Below, piece by piece: positions 1 through 10,094 of a stretch of 64,000 bases of DNA. Origin of the DNA: Georgenia faecalis (GTDB taxonomy: Bacteria; Actinomycetota; Actinomycetes; Actinomycetales; Actinomycetaceae). The number at the start of each line of letters is the position of its first letter. Position 1 is the first letter of the stretch. The DNA lies in the NCBI RefSeq assembly GCF_003710105.1, contig NZ_CP033325.1, forward strand, positions 2,790,001 to 2,854,000. Direction: 5' to 3'. The notes beneath the pieces were generated by a model that worked only from the letters and a program-made list of their open reading frames with translations, did no database searches and had not been told where the DNA came from. The translations under genes and the position numbers were made by a program.

Positions 1-1506
1 CCCCTCGCGAGTGCCCGGGACACCCCCGAGCACCAGGCCGTGCTCGAGGGCTGGCTGCGCTCCTACGACGCCGGGGAGCTCTTCGACGATGCCGGCCGCC
101 TCCGCGAGGACATCGCCGCCCTGGCGCCCGAGGGTGAGCTGCGGATGAGCGCCACGCCGTACGCCAACGGCGGGCTCCTCCTCAAGGACCTCCGCCTGCC
201 CGACTTCCGCGAGTTCGGGGTCCAGGTGCGCGTCCCCGGGGAGACCATCAAGGAGCCCACCCGCGTGCTGGGCGAGTGGCTGCGCGAGGTGGTGCGGCGC
301 AACCCCACGAACTTCCGCCTCTTCGCGCCCGACGAGTTCGCCTCCAACCGCCTGCAGGCGGTCTTCGACGTCACCGGGAAGCAGTGGGACGCGGAGTACG
401 TCGACCCGTCGGTGGACCAGAACCTCGTGCGCGCCGGGCGCGTCATGGAGATGCTCTCGGAGCACCAGTGCCAGGGATGGCTCGAGGGGTACCTCCTCAC
501 CGGCCGGCACGGGCTGTTCACCTCCTACGAGGCGTTCATCCACATCGTCGACTCGATGTTCAACCAGCACGCCAAGTGGCTCGACGCCACCAACGACATC
601 GCCTGGCGGCGCCCCGTCGCCTCCCTCAACTACCTCCTCAGCTCGCACGTGTGGCGCCAGGACCACAACGGCTTCTCCCACCAGGACCCCGGTTTCATCG
701 ACGTCGTCGTCAACAAGAAGGCGAACGTCATCCGGGTCTACCTGCCGCCGGACGCCAACACCCTGCTCGCCACCTACGACCACTGCCTGCGCTCGCGCCA
801 GTACGTCAACGTCGTCGTGGCCGGCAAGCAGCCCAACCCCGTCTACCTCACCGTCGACGAGGCGGTCGCGCACTGCACCCGCGGGCTGGGCATCTGGGAG
901 TGGGCCGGCAGCGAGGTGGAGGGCAGCGAGCCCGACGTCGTCCTCGCCTGCGCCGGCGACATCCCCACGATGGAGACGCTCGCCGCGGCCGACCTGCTGC
1001 GCCGGCACGTCCCGGGCCTCAAGGTCCGCGTCATCAACGTCGTCGACCTCATGCGCCTGCAGGACGCCCGCGAGCACCCCCACGGGCTCACCGACGCCGA
1101 GTTCGACCTCACCTTCACCACGGACAAGCCGGTGATCTTCGCCTACCACGGCTACCCCTGGCTCATCCACCGCCTCACCTACCGCCGCCACGGGCACTCG
1201 AACATCCATGTGCGAGGGTTCAAGGAGGAGGGCACGACGACGACGCCGTTCGACATGGTCATGCTCAACGACCTCGACCGGTTCCACCTCGTCATGGACG
1301 TCATCGACCGGGTGCCGTCCCTGAAGTCCCGCTACGCGGGGCTGCACCAGCGCATGTCGGACAAGCGTCTGGAGGCGCGGGAGTACACCCGGCAGTACGG
1401 CGTCGACCTGCCGGAGGTCGCCGACTGGGTCTGGCCCGACGCCGGGCAGACGGCCACGGAGGCCGCCGGACCCATGCGGGACAGCACCGGCGGGGACAAC
1501 GAGTAG
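1..1506 (+). CDS. xfp: Phosphoketolase (Xfp), C-terminal part, 5' truncated by window edge
   Basis: The reading frame is open from base 1 and encodes 501 residues, about the last 60% of an ~800-residue thiamine-diphosphate phosphoketolase, so the true start lies outside the window. The sequence matches the family's middle and C-terminal (transketolase-like) domains, for example the [19 protein letters not shown] segment before the C-terminal domain. The enzyme cleaves xylulose-5-P and/or fructose-6-P with phosphate to acetyl phosphate plus an aldose phosphate. Pta and ackA follow directly and would use the acetyl phosphate, which supports the call. Substrate preference cannot be read from the sequence. 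Confidence 0.95.
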   Translation, partial: PLASARDTPEHQAVLEGWLRSYDAGELFDDAGRLREDIAALAPEGELRMSATPYANGGLLLKDLRLPDFREFGVQVRVPGETIKEPTRVLGEWLREVVRRNPTNFRLFAPDEFASNRLQAVFDVTGKQWDAEYVDPSVDQNLVRAGRVMEMLSEHQCQGWLEGYLLTGRHGLFTSYEAFIHIVDSMFNQHAKWLDATNDIAWRRPVASLNYLLSSHVWRQDHNGFSHQDPGFIDVVVNKKANVIRVYLPPDANTLLATYDHCLRSRQYVNVVVAGKQPNPVYLTVDEAVAHCTRGLGIWEWAGSEVEGSEPDVVLACAGDIPTMETLAAADLLRRHVPGLKVRVINVVDLMRLQDAREHPHGLTDAEFDLTFTTDKPVIFAYHGYPWLIHRLTYRRHGHSNIHVRGFKEEGTTTTPFDMVMLNDLDRFHLVMDVIDRVPSLKSRYAGLHQRMSDKRLEAREYTRQYGVDLPEVADWVWPDAGQTATEAAGPMRDSTGGDNE

Positions 1507-1521
1507 CACCGCAGCACCGCA

Positions 1522-1569
1522 GCACGCACGCACGCACGCACGCACGCAACGCACGCAACGCACGCACGC
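1522..1569. repeat. (ACGC)n-type microsatellite in the xfp-pta spacer
   Basis: The 82-bp spacer begins with two copies of a GCACCGCA-like unit and continues into six uninterrupted GCAC/ACGC tetranucleotides, then further imperfect copies broken by single extra A residues. Such short repeats can change length by slippage. Any effect would be on spacing or mRNA between xfp and pta, because no reading frame crosses it. Confidence 0.8.
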
Positions 1570-1588
1570 CAACACCAGGGAGAGCACA

Positions 1589-3676
1589 GTGGCCCGGAGC
1601 ATCTACATCGCCTCACCGGAGGGGTACACGGGCAAGTCGACGATCGCGCTGGGCCTCGTCGACCTCGTCGTGCGGCGCGTCCAGCGGGTCGGCATCTTCC
1701 GGCCGGTCGTCCACGGCAGCGACCAGCCCGACAACGTGCTCGAGCTCCTGCTCTCCCACGACGGCGTCGACATGGACTACGCCGACGCCGTCGGGGTGAC
1801 CTACGAGGAGGTCCACGCCGACGAGGACGCCGCCCTGAGCCGGATCGTCGAGCGCTACCGCGAGGTCGAGCACGCCTGCGACGTCGTCGTCATCGTCGGC
1901 TCGGACTACACCGACGTCGCCGGGCCGGCCGAGCTCGCGTTCAACGCCCGCGTCGCCGCCAACCTGGGCTCCCCCGTGCTGCTCGTCGTCAAGGCGCTCG
2001 ACCGCACGGGCGAGGAGGTCCGCCAGGTGGTCGACCTCGCGTCGGCGGAGATCCGCGCCAACCACGCCTCGGTCGTGGCGGTGGCGGTCAACCGGTGCCC
2101 GGAGGAGGCCGCCGACGACGTCCGCGCCCACCTCGCCGACGTCACCGTGCCCGTGTGGCTCTTCCCGGAGATCCCCCTGCTCTCCGCCCCCACCGTCGCC
2201 GAGCTCATGGCCTCCGTCGACGGCACGCTCTTCGCCGGGGACGAGGCGCTCCTCATCCGCGAGGCGGAGCACGTCCTCGTCTGCGGGATGAACACCGACC
2301 ACATCCTCGAGCGGCTGCGCGACGGGCAGGTCGCCATCGCGGCCGGCGACCGGTCCGAGGTGCTCCTCGCCCTCATGAGCGCCCACGCCTCGGAGAACTT
2401 CCCCTCGCTGGCCGCGGTCGTCCTCAACGGCGGCTACCTGCCCAGCCCCCAGGTGCGCACCCTGGTGGAGGGCCTGGGCCAGTCCCTGCCCATCATCACC
2501 ACCGCCCACGACACCTACGAGACCGCGCGGATCGCGTCGACCACCCGGGGCCTCATCTCCCAGGGCACGCAGCGCAAGCGGGACCTGGCGCTGAGCGCGT
2601 TCGAGCAGAACGCGGACCCTGAGGCCGTCCTCGCCACCCTCGACGTGCCCCGCAGCCCCGTGGTGACGCCGCTGATGTTCGAGTCCGAGCTGCTCGAGCG
2701 GGCCCGGGGCGACCGCAAGCACATCGTCCTGCCCGAGGGCACCGACGACCGCATCCTGCGCGCGGCGAGCACGCTGCTCTCCCGCGGCGTCGCCGACCTC
2801 ACCCTGCTCGGCAACGAGGCCGCCGTGCGCGGCCGCGCCCGGGAGCTGGGCCTCGACATCGATGCGGCCCCGGTCATCGACACCCGCACGAGCGAGCTGC
2901 TCGAGGAGTTCGCCGAGGAGTACACCCGCCTGCGCCAGCACAAGGGGATGACGGTGGACCGGGCGCTCGAGGTGCTCCCGAGCGTGTCGTACTTCGGCAC
3001 GATGATGGTCCACCTCGGCATGGCCGACGGCATGGTCTCCGGCGCCCAGCACACGACGGCGCACACCATCAAGCCCTCCTTCGAGATCATCAAGACCCGC
3101 CCGGGGACGTCGATCGTCTCCTCGGTGTTCTTCATGTGCCTCGCCGACCGGGTGCTCGTCTACGGCGACTGCGCCGTCAACCCCGACCCCACCGCCGAGC
3201 AGCTCGCCGACATCGCCATCTCCTCCGCCGAGACGGCCGCGCAGTTCGGCGTCGACCCCCGCGTGGCGATGCTCTCCTACTCCACGGGGGCGTCCGGGAC
3301 GGGCGCCGACGTCGACAAGGTGCGCACGGCCACGGGCCTGGTCCGCGAGCGCCGGCCCGACCTGTTCGTCGAGGGCCCGATCCAGTACGACGCCGCCGTC
3401 GACGCCTCCGTCGCGCGCACGAAGATGCCCGAGTCCGAGGTGGCGGGCCGGGCGACCGTCTTCATCTTCCCGGACCTCAACACCGGCAACAACACCTACA
3501 AGGCCGTGCAGCGCTCCGCCGGGGCGGTCGCGGTCGGGCCGGTCCTGCAGGGCCTCAACAAGCCCGTCAACGACCTGTCCCGGGGAGCGCTGGTCCAGGA
3601 CATCGTCAACACCGTCGCCATCACCGCCGTCCAGGCGCAAGGAGCGGGCACGCCCGCGAAGGAGCCCATCGCATGA
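1589..3676 (+). CDS. pta: Phosphate acetyltransferase (long form with N-terminal P-loop domain)
   Basis: This 695-residue protein interconverts acetyl-CoA and acetyl phosphate. The start is GTG, preceded by a GGGAG ribosome-binding site. The N-terminus has a P-loop-like stretch (SPEGYTGKST, residues 9-18) of the DRTGG/BioD-like regulatory domain. The last ~320 residues are the catalytic PTA domain, with the conserved block around SYFGTMMVHLGMADGMVSGA. The length fits the long Pta class of actinobacteria and enterics. The stop overlaps the ackA start by four bases (ATGA), so the two are translationally coupled. Confidence 0.96.
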   Translation: MARSIYIASPEGYTGKSTIALGLVDLVVRRVQRVGIFRPVVHGSDQPDNVLELLLSHDGVDMDYADAVGVTYEEVHADEDAALSRIVERYREVEHACDVVVIVGSDYTDVAGPAELAFNARVAANLGSPVLLVVKALDRTGEEVRQVVDLASAEIRANHASVVAVAVNRCPEEAADDVRAHLADVTVPVWLFPEIPLLSAPTVAELMASVDGTLFAGDEALLIREAEHVLVCGMNTDHILERLRDGQVAIAAGDRSEVLLALMSAHASENFPSLAAVVLNGGYLPSPQVRTLVEGLGQSLPIITTAHDTYETARIASTTRGLISQGTQRKRDLALSAFEQNADPEAVLATLDVPRSPVVTPLMFESELLERARGDRKHIVLPEGTDDRILRAASTLLSRGVADLTLLGNEAAVRGRARELGLDIDAAPVIDTRTSELLEEFAEEYTRLRQHKGMTVDRALEVLPSVSYFGTMMVHLGMADGMVSGAQHTTAHTIKPSFEIIKTRPGTSIVSSVFFMCLADRVLVYGDCAVNPDPTAEQLADIAISSAETAAQFGVDPRVAMLSYSTGASGTGADVDKVRTATGLVRERRPDLFVEGPIQYDAAVDASVARTKMPESEVAGRATVFIFPDLNTGNNTYKAVQRSAGAVAVGPVLQGLNKPVNDLSRGALVQDIVNTVAITAVQAQGAGTPAKEPIA

Positions 3677-4860
3677 CCGCGACCGTCCTCGTCATCAACT
3701 CCGGCTCGTCGTCGATCAAGTACCAGCTGGTCGACCCCGAGGGGGGCGAGGCGCTCGCCTCGGGCCTCGTCGAGCGGATCGGGGAGGAGCGCGGCCGTCT
3801 GCGGCACACCTCGGCCGCGGGCGTCGTCGAGCACATGGACCCGATCCCCGACCACGGCGCCGGCCTGCGCATGATCCTCGACCTCTTCGCCACGGTCGGC
3901 CCGCGCCTCGACGAGGCCGGGGTCGTCGCCGTCGGGCACCGCGTCGTCCAGGGCGGGGCGTACTTCGGCGGCCCGGCCGTCGCCGACGACCGCGTCATCG
4001 AGGTCATCGAGCGCCTGTCCCCGCTCGCCCCGCTCCACAACCCGGCGAACCTCCGCGGGATCCTGGTGGCCCGCGAGCTGCTCCCCGGCGTCCCGCACAT
4101 CGCGGTCTTCGACACCGCGTTCTTCCGCTCCCTGCCGGAGCGGGCGGCGACGTACGCGCTCGACCGGGAGGTCGCCCGCAAGTACCGCGTCCGCCGCTAC
4201 GGCGCCCACGGCACCTCCCACCAGTACGTCGCGCGGATGGCCGCGCAGCTCCTCGGGCGGCCGATGGCCGAGCTCCGCCAGGTCGTGCTCCACCTCGGCA
4301 ACGGCGCCTCGGCCTCCGCCGTCGACCGCGGGCGCGCGGTCGACACGTCGATGGGGATGACGCCGCTGGAGGGCCTGGTCATGGGCACGCGGACGGGCGA
4401 CATCGACCCGGCCGTGATGTTCCACCTCCACCGCATCGGGGGCATGTCGGTCGACGAGATCGACGACCTCGTCAACCGTCGCTCCGGCCTCAAGGGCCTG
4501 GCCGGGGTCAACGACCTGCGCGAGATCCACACCCTCGTCGCGGCGGGCGACCGGGACGCCCGCCTCGCGCTCGACGTCTACGTCCACCGGCTGCGCAAGT
4601 ACATCGGTGCCTACGCCGCCATCCTCGGCGGGCTCGACGTCCTCACGTTCACCGCCGGCGTCGGCGAGAACGACGACATCGTCCGCGCCGAGGCGCTCGC
4701 CGGGCTGGAGTTTCTCGGCATCGAGCTCGACCCGGCGCGCAACGCCGGGCGCAAGAAGGAGGCCACGGTCATCTCCACGGACTCCTCGCGGGTCGCCGTG
4801 CTCGTCGTCCCGACGAACGAGGAGCTGGAGATCGCCCGCCAGGCGGTGTCGCTGCTCTAG
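3673..4860 (+). CDS. ackA: Acetate kinase
   Basis: A 395-residue ASKHA-fold kinase that makes acetate and ATP from acetyl phosphate and ADP. The N-terminal phosphate-binding signature VINSGSSSIKY is at residues 6-16, and FDTAFF, GAHGTSH and the TFTAGVGEN block follow in family order. It starts with ATG inside the pta stop codon (4-bp overlap). With xfp and pta it forms an apparent operon for substrate-level ATP formation. Confidence 0.97.
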   Translation: MTATVLVINSGSSSIKYQLVDPEGGEALASGLVERIGEERGRLRHTSAAGVVEHMDPIPDHGAGLRMILDLFATVGPRLDEAGVVAVGHRVVQGGAYFGGPAVADDRVIEVIERLSPLAPLHNPANLRGILVARELLPGVPHIAVFDTAFFRSLPERAATYALDREVARKYRVRRYGAHGTSHQYVARMAAQLLGRPMAELRQVVLHLGNGASASAVDRGRAVDTSMGMTPLEGLVMGTRTGDIDPAVMFHLHRIGGMSVDEIDDLVNRRSGLKGLAGVNDLREIHTLVAAGDRDARLALDVYVHRLRKYIGAYAAILGGLDVLTFTAGVGENDDIVRAEALAGLEFLGIELDPARNAGRKKEATVISTDSSRVAVLVVPTNEELEIARQAVSLL

Positions 4861-4881
4861 GGGCGGCGCAGGACCCCGGGC

Positions 4882-4894
4882 CCCGCGGTGCGGG
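4882..4894. terminator. Weak hairpin between convergent ackA and aspA
   Basis: CCCGC-GGT-GCGGG forms a 5-bp GC stem in the 45-bp gap between the two converging genes. There is no T-tract. It is the only clear hairpin there and could terminate in either direction. Confidence 0.3.
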
Positions 4895-4905
4895 CGGGTG
4901 CGGAC

Positions 4906-6378
4906 TCAGTCCGACCCGTCCGGCCCGCCGACGGCGAGCTCCGGGTCCTCGCCGTACAGCGGGCCGCGGTACCGGGGCCGCAGGAGGTTCTCCACAGAGA
5001 GCAGGTCGTCGAGCTGGGCTTCGGTGAGGAGGCCCCTCTCGAGGACCACCTCCCGCACGCTGCGCCCGCTGCGTGCACACTCGCGGCCCACGAGGTCGCC
5101 GTTGTGGTGGCCGATGATGGGGTTGAGGTACGTCACCAGCCCGATCGAGCGCATGACGTAGGCCCGGCACACCTCCTCGTTCGCGCGCACCCCGGTGATG
5201 CACAGGTCCCGGAGCGTCACGCAGGCGCGGGTGAGGAGCGAGACCGACTCGAAGAGCGCCTGGGCGATGACCGGCTCCATGACGTTGAGCTGGAGCTGCC
5301 CGGCCTCCGCGGCCATGGAGACCGTGACGTCGTTGCCGATGACCTTGAAGCAGACCTGGTTGACGACCTCGGGGATCACCGGGTTGACCTTCGCCGGCAT
5401 GATCGAGGACCCGGCCTGCAGCTCGGGCAGGGAGATCTCCCCCAGCCCGGCCCGGGGTCCCGAGGACAGCAGGCGCAGGTCGTTGCAGATCTTGCCGAGC
5501 TTGACCGCCACCCGCTTGACCGCGGTGTGCATGGACACGTACGCCCCGGCGTCGGACGTCGCCTCGATGAGGTCGTCCGCGGGGACCACGGGCAGGCCGG
5601 TCACCTCCGCCAGCCGGGCCACCGCCCGCTCGGCGTAGCCCTGCGGCGCGTTGAGCCCCGTGCCGATCGCGGTGGCGCCGAGGTTGACCTCGAGGAGGAG
5701 GTGCTGGCTGCGCTCGAGGTGGCGGATCTCCTCGGTGAGGAGCGCGGCGAAGGCGGCGAACTCCTGGCCGAGCGTCATGGGCACGGCGTCCTGGAGCTGG
5801 GTGCGGCCCATCTTGAGCACGTGGGCGAACTCCTCGCCCTTGGCCGCCAGCGCGTCGACGAGCGTGCCCACGACGCCCTTGAGGTCCTCGACGACGCCGT
5901 ACACCGCCAGGCGCAGCGCCGTCGGGAAGGCGTCGTTGGTGGACTGCGAGCGGTTGACGTGGTCGTTGGGGTTGACGACGTCGTAGCGCCCCTTGGGCAG
6001 GCCCAGGCGCTCGAGGGCGAGGTTGGCGATGACCTCGTTGGCGTTCATGTTCACCGACGTGCCGGCCCCGCCCTGGAACAGGTCGACGGGGAACTGGTCG
6101 AGGCACCGGCCGCCCGCGAGGACGTCGTCGCACGCGGCGACGACGGCGTCGGCCACCTCGGCGGGCACCGTGCGCAGGTCACGGTTGGCGAGGGCGGACG
6201 CCTTCTTCACGGCGACGATGGCCCGCACGAGCGCCGGGACGTCGCTCACCGCCTGGTGCGAGAGGCGGAAGTTCTCGGCCGCGCGCAGCGTGTGGATGCC
6301 GTAGTACGCCTCGGCCGGCACCTCCCGGCGGCCGAGGAGGTCCTCCTCGGTGCGGGTGGTGCCGGCCTGGGGCGTCAT
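4906..6378 (-). CDS. aspA: Aspartate ammonia-lyase
   Basis: A 490-residue member of the fumarase/aspartase superfamily that deaminates L-aspartate to fumarate. It begins with the family N-terminus ([30 protein letters not shown]) and carries the signature loop [15 protein letters not shown]. The YGIHTLRA form near the start resembles aspartases, whereas the neighbouring FumC has YGAQTQRA. It lies 16 bp downstream of fumC, so the two lyases are probably co-transcribed. Confidence 0.92.
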   Translation of the reverse strand: MTPQAGTTRTEEDLLGRREVPAEAYYGIHTLRAAENFRLSHQAVSDVPALVRAIVAVKKASALANRDLRTVPAEVADAVVAACDDVLAGGRCLDQFPVDLFQGGAGTSVNMNANEVIANLALERLGLPKGRYDVVNPNDHVNRSQSTNDAFPTALRLAVYGVVEDLKGVVGTLVDALAAKGEEFAHVLKMGRTQLQDAVPMTLGQEFAAFAALLTEEIRHLERSQHLLLEVNLGATAIGTGLNAPQGYAERAVARLAEVTGLPVVPADDLIEATSDAGAYVSMHTAVKRVAVKLGKICNDLRLLSSGPRAGLGEISLPELQAGSSIMPAKVNPVIPEVVNQVCFKVIGNDVTVSMAAEAGQLQLNVMEPVIAQALFESVSLLTRACVTLRDLCITGVRANEEVCRAYVMRSIGLVTYLNPIIGHHNGDLVGRECARSGRSVREVVLERGLLTEAQLDDLLSVENLLRPRYRGPLYGEDPELAVGGPDGSD

Positions 6379-6394
6379 CGCGGTCGCGGGCCCG

Positions 6395-7801
6395 TCATCG
6401 CGGTGGCTGACCCGTCATCGACATGACGTCGAGGGCGGCGTCGAGCTGGTCGGGGGTGACCTCGCCGCGCTCGACGTAGCCGAGGTCCTCGACCGCGGCC
6501 CGGATCGTCAGGCCGTGGAGCACGGCGTGCTTGGCGATCTTCGCCGCCGCCTCGTAGCCGATGACCCGGTTGAGCGGGGTGACGATCGAGGGCGAGGACT
6601 CGGCGAGCTCGCGGCACCGGTCGACGTTCGCGGTGATCCCGTCCACGCACCGCGTCGCCAGCGCCCGGGAGGCGTTGGCGAGCAGCGTCATCGACTCGAG
6701 GACGTTGCGGGCGAGGACCGGGAGCATGACGTTGAGCTCGAACGCGCCCGACGCCCCGGCGAAGGTGATGGTCTGGTCGTTGCCGATGACCTGGGCGCAC
6801 ACCATGAGCGTGGCCTCAGGGATCACCGGGTTGACCTTGCCCGGCATGATCGACGAGCCCGGCTGGAGGTCGGGCAGGGCGATCTCGCCGAGGCCGGTGC
6901 GCGGGCCGGAGCCCATCCACCGCAGGTCGTTGCAGATCTTCACCAGCGAGACGGCGACGGTGCGCAGCGCACCGGAGACCTCCACGAGGCTGTCCTGCGC
7001 GCCCTGCGCCTCGAAGTGGTTCTCCGCCTCGGTGAGGGGCAGGCCGGTGTGCTCCGCCACCAGCTCGATGACGCGACGGGAGAAGCCGGGCGGGGTGTTG
7101 ATCCCCGTCCCGACGGCGGTCCCGCCCAGCGGGAGGGCGGCGAGCCGGGGCAGGGCCGCGCGGACGCGGTCGATCCCCAGGCGCACCTGCGCGGCGTAGC
7201 CGCCGAACTCCTGCCCCAGGGTCACCGGGGTCGCGTCCATGAGGTGGGTGCGGCCCGCCTTGACGACGTCGGCCAGCTCCTCGGCCTTCGCCTCCAGGGA
7301 CGTGGCGAGCACGTCCAGCGCCGGCAGCACCTCCTCGATGACCGCCTGCGTCGCGGCGATGTGGATCGAGGAGGGGAACACGTCGTTCGAGGACTGCGAG
7401 GCGTTGACGTGGTCGTTGGGGTGCACGGGCCGCCCGAGCAGCGTCCCGGCGAGCGCGGCGACCACCTCGTTGGTGTTCATGTTCGAGGAGGTGCCCGACC
7501 CCGTCTGGAAGACGTCGACGGGGAAGTGGGCGTCGTGCTCGCCGCTGACGACCTGCTCGGCGGCGGCAGCGATCGCCCCGGCGAGCTCGGCGTCGAGGAC
7601 ACCGAGCTCGGCGTTGGCGAGCGCCGCCGCGCGCTTCACGTGGGCCAGGGCGGCGATGTGGTGCCGGGACAGGCCCGTGCCCGAGATGGCGAAGTTCTCC
7701 ACCGCGCGCTGGGTCTGGGCCCCGTAGAGCGCGTCCCGCGGGACGCGGACCTCCCCCATCGTGTCGTGCTCGATCCGGAAGGCGCCGGCGTCGTCGTCCA
7801 T
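6395..7801 (-). CDS. fumC: Class II fumarate hydratase
   Basis: A 468-residue, iron-independent fumarase interconverting fumarate and malate in the TCA cycle. It has the [13 protein letters not shown]-terminal block and the catalytic loop [15 protein letters not shown]. The ATG at 7801 is chosen because GAGGA lies 5 bases upstream. An in-frame GTG at 7813 would give four more residues but has no ribosome-binding site. It is paired with aspA downstream and ptsH 24 bp upstream. Confidence 0.94.
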   Translation of the reverse strand: MDDDAGAFRIEHDTMGEVRVPRDALYGAQTQRAVENFAISGTGLSRHHIAALAHVKRAAALANAELGVLDAELAGAIAAAAEQVVSGEHDAHFPVDVFQTGSGTSSNMNTNEVVAALAGTLLGRPVHPNDHVNASQSSNDVFPSSIHIAATQAVIEEVLPALDVLATSLEAKAEELADVVKAGRTHLMDATPVTLGQEFGGYAAQVRLGIDRVRAALPRLAALPLGGTAVGTGINTPPGFSRRVIELVAEHTGLPLTEAENHFEAQGAQDSLVEVSGALRTVAVSLVKICNDLRWMGSGPRTGLGEIALPDLQPGSSIMPGKVNPVIPEATLMVCAQVIGNDQTITFAGASGAFELNVMLPVLARNVLESMTLLANASRALATRCVDGITANVDRCRELAESSPSIVTPLNRVIGYEAAAKIAKHAVLHGLTIRAAVEDLGYVERGEVTPDQLDAALDVMSMTGQPPR

Positions 7802-7825
7802 GGGCTTCCTCACTGGCGTCGTGGC

Positions 7826-8095
7826 CTACTTGGCGTCGAGGTCCTGGGCGAGCAGGTCGGCGAGGTCGTCGAGGACCTTCTCCGCCCCCTCGCCCTCGGC
7901 GGTGAGGGTGACCTCGTCGCCGAACTTCGCGCCCAGGGTCATGATGCCGAGGATGCTCGCGGCGTTGACGGGGTCGCCGCCGGCCTTGCTGATCTGGACG
8001 GGGATCCCGGCCTCGGTGGCGGCCTTGACGAAGGTCGCGGCGGGGCGGGCGTGCAGCCCGACCTTGGAGCCGATGGTGGCGGTGCGCTGTGCCAT
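7826..8095 (-). CDS. ptsH: Phosphocarrier protein HPr
   Basis: This 89-residue protein is the histidine phosphocarrier of the PEP:sugar phosphotransferase system. The active His15 lies in GLHARPA (residues 13-19). The Ser47 region (NAASILGIM) matches the site that HPr kinase phosphorylates in Gram-positives. No enzyme I or enzyme II gene is in the window, so ptsH is separated from its partners and sits between guaB3 and fumC. Confidence 0.95.
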   Translation of the reverse strand: MAQRTATIGSKVGLHARPAATFVKAATEAGIPVQISKAGGDPVNAASILGIMTLGAKFGDEVTLTAEGEGAEKVLDDLADLLAQDLDAK

Positions 8096-8131
8096 GGGGA
8101 CGTTCTCCTTGGGTGTGCCGGTGGTGCGGGG

Positions 8132-9256
8132 TCAGAAGGGACGGTACGGGGAGACGACGACCTCGACCCGCTGGAACTCCTTGAGGTCGGAGTAGCCGGT
8201 GGTCGCCATCGCGCGCCGCAGGGCGCCGACGAGGTTGAGCGTGCCGTCCGCCTGGCGGCTGGGGCCGTGGAGGATCTCCTGCAGCGAGCCGACGGTGCCG
8301 ACGCGGACGCGCTCGCCGCGGGGCAGCTCTGGGTGGTGGGCCTCGGAGCCCCAGTGCCACCCGCGGCCGGGGGCCTCGGTGGCCCGGGCCAGGGCCGAGC
8401 CGAGCATGACGGCGTCCGCGCCGCAGGCCACGGCCTTGACGAGGTCGCCGGAGCGCCCCACGCCGCCGTCGGCGATGACGTGGACGTAGCGCCCGCCCGA
8501 CTCGTCGAGGTAGTCCCGGCGGGCCGCGGCGACGTCGGCGACGGCGGTGGCCATCGGCGAGTGGATGCCGAGCGAGACGCGGGTGGTGTGCGCCGCGCCG
8601 CCGCCGAAGCCCACGAGGACGCCGGCCGCGCCGGTACGCATGAGGTGCAGGGCAGCCGTGTAGGTCGCTGCGCCGCCGACGACGACGGGCACGTCGAGCT
8701 CGTAGATGAACCGCTTGAGGTTGAGCGGCTCCGCGGTGGAGGAGACGTGCTCGGCGGAGACGGTGGTCCCGCGGATGACGAAGAGGTCGACCCCCGCCTC
8801 GACGACGGTGCGCCAGTGCTGCTGGGTGCTCTGCGGGGAGAGCTTGCCGGCCACCGTGACGCCGCCGTCGCGGATCTCCTTGAGGCGGGCCGTGATGAGC
8901 TCGGGCTGGATCGGGGCGGCGTAGATCTCCTGCATCCGGGCCGTCGCCCGCGCGTCGTCGAGCTCGGCGATCTCCTCGAGGATCGCCGTGGGGTCCTCGT
9001 ACCGCGTCCACAGCCCCTCGAGGTCGAGGACGCCGATGCCGCCCAGCTGGCCGAGGAGCACGGCGGTGGCCGGGCTCATCACCGAGTCCATCGGCGCGGC
9101 GAGGACCGGCACGTCGACGTAGTACGCGTCGATCTGCCACCCCACCGAGACGTCCTCGGGGTCGCGGGTACGCCGCGACGGCACGACGGCTATGTCGTCG
9201 AAGGAGTAGGCCCGCCGGCCCTGCTTGCCCCGGCCGATCTCCATCTCGTTGCTCAC
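8132..9256 (-). CDS. guaB3: GuaB3 family IMP dehydrogenase-related protein
   Basis: A 374-residue (beta/alpha)8 protein of the IMPDH/GMPR superfamily. The N-terminus is YSFDDIAVVPSRRT, followed by LAAPMDSVMSP. There is no CBS pair. The loop that carries the catalytic Cys in true IMPDH reads FGGGAAHTTR, so that Cys is replaced. This agrees with the GuaB3 clade of actinobacteria, whose physiological reaction I cannot infer from sequence. A canonical guaB is at 16548-18056. Confidence 0.88.
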   Translation of the reverse strand: MSNEMEIGRGKQGRRAYSFDDIAVVPSRRTRDPEDVSVGWQIDAYYVDVPVLAAPMDSVMSPATAVLLGQLGGIGVLDLEGLWTRYEDPTAILEEIAELDDARATARMQEIYAAPIQPELITARLKEIRDGGVTVAGKLSPQSTQQHWRTVVEAGVDLFVIRGTTVSAEHVSSTAEPLNLKRFIYELDVPVVVGGAATYTAALHLMRTGAAGVLVGFGGGAAHTTRVSLGIHSPMATAVADVAAARRDYLDESGGRYVHVIADGGVGRSGDLVKAVACGADAVMLGSALARATEAPGRGWHWGSEAHHPELPRGERVRVGTVGSLQEILHGPSRQADGTLNLVGALRRAMATTGYSDLKEFQRVEVVVSPYRPF

Positions 9257-9335
9257 CCGAGCAGGTTACCGGTGCCCGGCGATGTCAGTGGTCGCTGGCA
9301 CCGTGCGACGCACCACGACGAAGGAGGTGGCCACG

Positions 9336-10073
9336 ATGAGCGGGTGGCCTGCAGGACCGTTCCTCGGCTTCGACACCGAGACCACCGGGGTCGACGTCAC
9401 GACGGACCGGATCATCACCGCGGCCCTGGTGGAGCGGGACGCCGGGGGCACCCGCACCCGCACGTGGCTGCTCGACCCGGGGGTGGAGATCCCCGCCGGC
9501 GCCACCGCCGTCCACGGCATCACCACCGAGCGCGCGCGCGCCGAGGGCATGGACGCGGCGCTCGCCCTGTCCCAGATCGCCGAGGAGCTCGCCCACGCCT
9601 GCGGCCGCGGGGTGCCCGTCGTCGCCTACAACGCGGCGTACGACCTGGCCATCCTCGAGCACGAGCTGGTCCGCCACGGCCTGCCCACGCTGGCGGACCG
9701 GCTCGGCCGCGAGTGCATGCCGGTCATCGACCCGCTCGTGCTCGACCGGGGACTGGACCGCTACCGCCGCGGCAAGCGCACCCTCGCCCACCTGTGCGCG
9801 CACTACCGCGTGCCCGAGCAGGAGGACCTGCACACGGCCGAGGTCGACGTCGTCGCCACCCTCGACGTGCTCGCCGCCCTCACCACGCGATTCCCGCGGC
9901 TCGGCGAGGCGTCGTTGGCGGACGTCCACCGCTGGCAGGTCGCCCGCCACCGGGACTGGGCGGCGAGCTTCAACGCCTGGCGCACCGCACAGGGGTACGC
10001 CGGCCCGGGCGCGAACCCGGGCTGGCCGATGCCCGTGGCCGTCCCGGACGCAGCGGCAGCTGAGCGCGTGTAG
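9336..10073 (+). CDS. DnaQ-like 3'-5' exonuclease domain protein
   Basis: A 245-residue DEDD-family exonuclease resembling the DNA polymerase III epsilon subunit. Motif I is GFDTETTG near the N-terminus and motif III includes HTAEVDVVAT. The ATG at 9336 follows AGGAGG by 5 bases and is preferred over in-frame upstream codons. It is divergent from guaB3 across 79 bp. A proofreading or general DNA-repair nuclease is likely. No polymerase domain is present. Confidence 0.85.
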   Translation: MSGWPAGPFLGFDTETTGVDVTTDRIITAALVERDAGGTRTRTWLLDPGVEIPAGATAVHGITTERARAEGMDAALALSQIAEELAHACGRGVPVVAYNAAYDLAILEHELVRHGLPTLADRLGRECMPVIDPLVLDRGLDRYRRGKRTLAHLCAHYRVPEQEDLHTAEVDVVATLDVLAALTTRFPRLGEASLADVHRWQVARHRDWAASFNAWRTAQGYAGPGANPGWPMPVAVPDAAAAERV

Positions 10074-10094
10074 CCCTCGCGTCGGCGACGGGGG

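Noticed and set aside
40-42. GTG at base 40 as the start of phosphoketolase
   Set aside because: The frame is already open from base 1 with family-like sequence, so the gene is truncated by the window edge.
6350-10063. A 1237-codon plus-strand frame over fumC, ptsH and guaB3
   Set aside because: It is a shadow of three well-defined minus-strand enzymes and runs out of frame into the exonuclease gene.
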